This document shows positions 5,421 to 7,829 of a stretch of DNA of 7,829 nt, piece after piece. The notes beneath the pieces are model-generated. The model searched no databases, had not been told where the DNA came from, and saw only the letters and a program-made list of their open reading frames with translations. The stretch is from RPQJ01 sp035691185 (GTDB taxonomy: Bacteria > Pseudomonadota > Gammaproteobacteria > Steroidobacterales > Steroidobacteraceae). Made by a program: the position numbers and the translations under genes. The first letter of the stretch is position 1. Each line of letters begins with the position of its first letter. Where the stretch lies: the NCBI GenBank assembly GCA_035691185.1, contig DASSJN010000130.1, forward strand, positions 1 through 7,829, written 5' to 3'.

Positions 5421-6066
5421 CCGCCGGGAGGACAGTTTCCTCCGACGGCACCTCCGGCAGGACCGCCTGGTCCTCGTTCGCTGCGGCCGCCGCAGCGCCT
5501 ATGGGCGCCTCGGGCAGGTCCAGCTGCTCCTTGATGTCTTCGAGGTCCTGCAGTTCGGCGAGCGTCGGCATGTCGTCGAGGCTCTTGAGGCCGAAATAAT
5601 CGAGGAACTCGCGCGTCGTGCCGAGCAGTTCGGGCCGGCCGGGCACCTCGCGGTGGCCGACGACCCGGATCCAGTTGCGCTCGTGCAGCGTACGCATGAT
5701 GGTGGTGCTGACCGTCACGCCGCGGATGTCCTCGATCTCGCCGCGCGTGATCGGCTGCCGATAGGCGATCAGGGCCAGCGTCTCGAGCAGCGCCCGCGAA
5801 TAGCGGCTCGGTCGCTCCTGCCAGAGGCGCGAGACGACGTCCGCATGCTGCGCCCGGACCTGCACGCGCCAGCCGCTCGCCACTTCCTTGAGCTCGACGC
5901 CGCGGCCTTCGTAGCTTTGCTGGAGTTCCTGCAACGCGGAGCGCAGCTCCTCGACGGGAGGACGCTGCAGTTCGTCGAACAACTCGAGCAGCTGGTCGAC
6001 GGAGACGGGACGGCCGGCGGCGAGCAGCACGGCTTCGACGACGCTGGCCAGCGGATTCTCGGTCAT
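5356..6066 (-). CDS. scpB: Segregation and condensation protein ScpB
   Basis: A 236-residue ScpB, the winged-helix subunit that dimerises and binds ScpA within the SMC-ScpAB complex that compacts and helps segregate the chromosome. Two winged-helix domains are visible. The first (about 5-75) runs from 'VVEAVLLAAGRPVSVDQLLE' to 'GWRVQV'. The second (about 85-155) contains the family hallmark 'RALLETLALIAYRQPITRGE' (91-110) with I-E-D-I-R-G-V after it, and ends at 'GRPELLGTTREFLDYFGL' (143-160) and 'LDDMPTL'. Residues past about 185 are an Ala-rich then acidic, Pro-rich low-complexity tail, probably disordered. ATG 6066 overlaps the scpA stop (ATGA), implying coupled synthesis of the two partners. 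The tail region overlaps the annotated start of the rluB-like gene. No smc gene is in the window. Confidence 0.95.
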   Translation of the reverse strand: MTENPLASVVEAVLLAAGRPVSVDQLLELFDELQRPPVEELRSALQELQQSYEGRGVELKEVASGWRVQVRAQHADVVSRLWQERPSRYSRALLETLALIAYRQPITRGEIEDIRGVTVSTTIMRTLHERNWIRVVGHREVPGRPELLGTTREFLDYFGLKSLDDMPTLAELQDLEDIKEQLDLPEAPIGAAAAAANEDQAVLPEVPSEETVLPADDGEPDAFPSPGDEDLERTPA

Positions 6067-6995
6067 GGTTCGTTGCCTTGCGGGCCGGTGCCGGCCTGGT
6101 CCGTGTCCGCCATGGCGAGTGCCGGGCGCGGTGCGCCGGCGCGCACATGGATCGGCGCGAATGGTTCGGATTGCACGATCTCGATCAGACCCTCACGCAG
6201 CAGCTCGAGGATCGCGACGAACGTGACGGTGACGCCCATGCGCCCTTCTTCGGCGCGAAACAGGGCCACGAATTCGACGAACGCCCGAGTGCTCATGGTG
6301 TTGAGCACCTCGGACATGCGCTGTCGCACCGACAGCCGCTCGCGGCTGATGTGGTGGTGCGCGAACATCTCGGCCCGCTGCATGACGTCCTTCAGCGCGA
6401 CGAGCATCTCCTGCAGCGTCACGTTCGGCTGCAGCTTCACGACGCGGCGCTCGACCAGCTCGGCCGAGGCCGGGAACGTGTCGCGATCGACGCGGTGCAA
6501 CTCCTCGATGTCGAGCGCCGCCCGCTTGAAGCGTTCGTATTCCTGCAGTCGACGGACGAGCTCGGCGCGCGGATCTGCTTCCTCCTGCCCGTCGGCCGAC
6601 GTCGGCCGCGGCAGCAGCATGCGCGACTTGATCTCGGCGAGCGTCGCGGCCCTCACGAGGTATTCGCCCGCGAGCTCGAGCTGCATGCCGTGCATCACCT
6701 CGATGTACTGCATGTACTGGCGCGTGATCTCGGCGATCGGGATGTCGAGGATGTCGAGGTTCTGGCGCCGGATCAGGTACAGCAGCAGGTCGAGCGGCCC
6801 TTCGAACGCCTCGAGGAAGACCTGCAGCGCGTCCGGCGGGATGTAGAGATCCTTCGGCAGCTGCGTGACCGGCTCGCCCTCGACGACCGCGAAGGGCATC
6901 TCTGCCTGCGCAGGCGGCGGTTCGATCGGCACGTGCTCGGGGTGCGGCTCGGCTCCGAGTCCGCCCTCGATGACCCTGAGGTCGGGTTTGGTCAT
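6063..6995 (-). CDS. scpA: Segregation and condensation protein ScpA
   Basis: A 310-residue kleisin ScpA, which bridges the SMC heads and binds ScpB. The N-terminal ~48 residues are Pro/Glu-rich and poorly conserved. The kleisin N-domain follows, with the hallmark 'FEGPLDLLLYLIRRQNLDIL' (64-83), then 'IPIAEITRQYMQYIEVM' (85-101) and 'EYLVRAATLAEIKSRMLLP' (111-129). An acidic linker 'SADGQEEADPRAEL' leads to 'LVRRLQEYERFKRAA' (146-160). The C-terminal winged helix (about 235-285) includes 'FVEFVALFRAEEG' and 'VTVTFVAILELLREGLIEIV'. A frame extending back to 7154 would lie inside trpS; ATG 6995 is chosen because a strong AGGAGG precedes it and the trpS stop is 13 nt upstream. It is longer than the Gram-positive form (about 250), mostly through its two ends. 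Confidence 0.95.
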   Translation of the reverse strand: MTKPDLRVIEGGLGAEPHPEHVPIEPPPAQAEMPFAVVEGEPVTQLPKDLYIPPDALQVFLEAFEGPLDLLLYLIRRQNLDILDIPIAEITRQYMQYIEVMHGMQLELAGEYLVRAATLAEIKSRMLLPRPTSADGQEEADPRAELVRRLQEYERFKRAALDIEELHRVDRDTFPASAELVERRVVKLQPNVTLQEMLVALKDVMQRAEMFAHHHISRERLSVRQRMSEVLNTMSTRAFVEFVALFRAEEGRMGVTVTFVAILELLREGLIEIVQSEPFAPIHVRAGAPRPALAMADTDQAGTGPQGNEP

Positions 6996-6999
6996 GCGC

Positions 7000-7005
7000 C
7001 CTCCT
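7000..7005 (-). promoter_or_regulatory. Ribosome binding site of scpA
   Basis: The minus strand reads AGGAGG, 4 nt ahead of ATG 6995, in the 13-nt trpS-scpA gap (6996-7008). It is the strongest ribosome site in the window and fixes the scpA start. Confidence 0.75.
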
Positions 7006-7008
7006 GAC

Positions 7009-7829
7009 TCAACGGTACGTGAGGCCCATTGCCTGCTTGACGTCGTCGAGCGTCGCGCTGGCAACTTCCCTGGCCTTCTCGCAGCCCTCGGCGATGATGC
7101 CGCGGACCTGCTCCGGATTGTCCTCGTATTCCTGCGCGCGCTGCCGCATGCCACTGATCTCCTCGACGATGCGGTCGATCACCGGCTTCTTGCACTCGAG
7201 GCAACCGATGCCCGCCGTGCGACAGCCGTGCGCGGCCCAGGCCTGCGTTTCCGCGGACGAATAGAGCAGGTGCAGGTCCCACACGGGGCATTTCTCCGGC
7301 GTGCCCGGGTCGGTGCGGCGCACGCGTGCCGGGTCGGTCTGCATCGTCCTGAGCTTTTTCGCGACCTGGTCCGGGTCCTCGCGCAGGCCGATCGTGTTGC
7401 CGTACGACTTCGACATCTTGCGGCCGTCGAGGCCGACGACCTTGGGCGTCGCCGTCAGCAGCGCCTCGGGCTCCGGCAGGATCGTGCGCCCGGTGCCTTC
7501 GAGGTACCCGAGCAGCCGTTCGCGGTCCGCGAGCGTGATCCGTGAATTGCCGTCGAGGAGCGTGTGCGCCTTCGTGAGCGCCTCCTCGTTGCCCTGCTCC
7601 TGGTAGGACTTGCGCAGGTCGCGGTAGATGGCAGCGTTCTTCGCGCCGAGGTTCTTGATGGCACGCTCCGCCTTCGCTTCGAAGCCGGGCTCGCGGCCGA
7701 AGACGAAATTGAAGCGACGCGCGATTTCGCGGGTGATCTCGACATGGGCGACCTGGTCCTCGCCCACGGGCACGCCCATCGCACGGTAGAGCAGGATGTC
7801 CGCGCTCTGCAGCAGTGGATATCCGAGGA
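7009..7829 (-). CDS. trpS: Tryptophanyl-tRNA synthetase, 3' part (5' end outside window)
   Basis: About 272 C-terminal residues of a class I TrpRS, which charges tRNA-Trp using ATP. The frame runs off the right edge. Its first visible residues, 'YPLLQSADILLYRAMGVPVG' and then E-D-Q-V-A-H-V-E-I-T-R, match the tryptophan-binding part of the Rossmann fold; the HIGH motif lies outside. The K-M-S-K-S loop is intact (7405-7419, 'GRKMSKSYGNTI'). Between 'RRFNFVFGREPGFE' and the KMSKS loop there are some 60 more residues than in E. coli TrpRS, including 'LGAKNAAIYRDLRKSYQEQ' and 'LGYLEGTGRTILPEPEALLT'. I recall similar inserts in Xanthomonas-type TrpRS. The C-terminal helical domain carries 'CRTAGIGCLECKKPVID' (186-202 counted from Met at 7779). 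An apparent start at 7779 is only an internal Met. It ends 13 nt before scpA and probably shares its transcript. Confidence 0.95.
   Translation of the reverse strand, partial: LGYPLLQSADILLYRAMGVPVGEDQVAHVEITREIARRFNFVFGREPGFEAKAERAIKNLGAKNAAIYRDLRKSYQEQGNEEALTKAHTLLDGNSRITLADRERLLGYLEGTGRTILPEPEALLTATPKVVGLDGRKMSKSYGNTIGLREDPDQVAKKLRTMQTDPARVRRTDPGTPEKCPVWDLHLLYSSAETQAWAAHGCRTAGIGCLECKKPVIDRIVEEISGMRQRAQEYEDNPEQVRGIIAEGCEKAREVASATLDDVKQAMGLTYR

Noticed and set aside
6996..7154. N-terminal extension of scpA back to an ATG at 7154
   Set aside because: It lies within trpS, encodes an Arg/Ser-rich stretch unlike ScpA, and a strong AGGAGG precedes ATG 6995.
4440..7545. Plus-strand open frames opposite rluB, scpB, scpA and trpS (4440-5534, 5185-6846, 6078-7007, 6865-7545)
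   Set aside because: These are antisense shadows in GC-rich DNA; the minus-strand proteins contain full-length family signatures.
1..7829. tRNA, rRNA, CRISPR, insertion sequence, prophage or toxin-antitoxin content
   Set aside because: No gene-free stretch exceeds 29 nt and all coding sequence belongs to conserved chromosomal families, so I found nothing to support such features.

Overview
This is a gene-dense, GC-rich stretch (roughly two thirds G+C by eye) of a proteobacterial chromosome. Every gene is a recognisable housekeeping or conserved accessory gene. The gene content points to a gammaproteobacterium, most likely Xanthomonadales-like or a neighbouring high-GC order. The reasons are ubiG beside a MupP-type phosphatase and a YciK-type reductase, a ScpA/ScpB/RluB-like trio, and a TrpRS with an extra segment ahead of KMSKS that I associate with that group. 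I cannot name a species.

The window holds two converging operons. The plus-strand operon (1-4570) runs: 3' end of an mtaD-like deaminase, ubiG, mupP, rmuC, a divergent squalene/phytoene-synthase-like gene, and yciK. The first four junctions are start/stop overlaps of 1 to 4 nt, and only yciK has a short spacer (29 nt). The minus-strand operon (7829 down to 4539) runs: 3' part of trpS, scpA, scpB, and an rluB-like gene. The scpA/scpB junction is an ATGA overlap, and scpB overlaps the annotated rluB start by 65 nt. The two operons meet tail to tail, and their last genes overlap antisense by 32 nt (4539-4570). No gene-free stretch exceeds 29 nt, so promoters must lie outside the window. I see no RNA genes, mobile genes, CRISPR or phage elements.

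The plus operon mixes purine-nucleoside salvage (MtaD), ubiquinone methylation (UbiG), peptidoglycan recycling (MupP), a DNA-rearrangement-limiting protein (RmuC) and two poorly understood proteins (the synthase homologue and YciK). The minus operon combines tryptophan charging, the two non-SMC condensin partners ScpA and ScpB, and an rRNA pseudouridine-synthase homologue.

I do not see a new multi-gene system. The points most worth a second look are these: (1) the RluB-like protein keeps the fold signatures but has Gly where the catalytic Asp of the GRLD motif should be, and its second signature is also eroded; (2) the last ~24 codons of rmuC look like a captured REP-like repeat, with a perfect 9-bp hairpin, a second hairpin and a 24-nt tandem repeat, and its last GAGGG appears to be the ribosome binding site of the next gene; (3) the squalene/phytoene-synthase homologue lacks the usual paired Asp-rich motifs; (4) YciK lacks the usual NAG motif.
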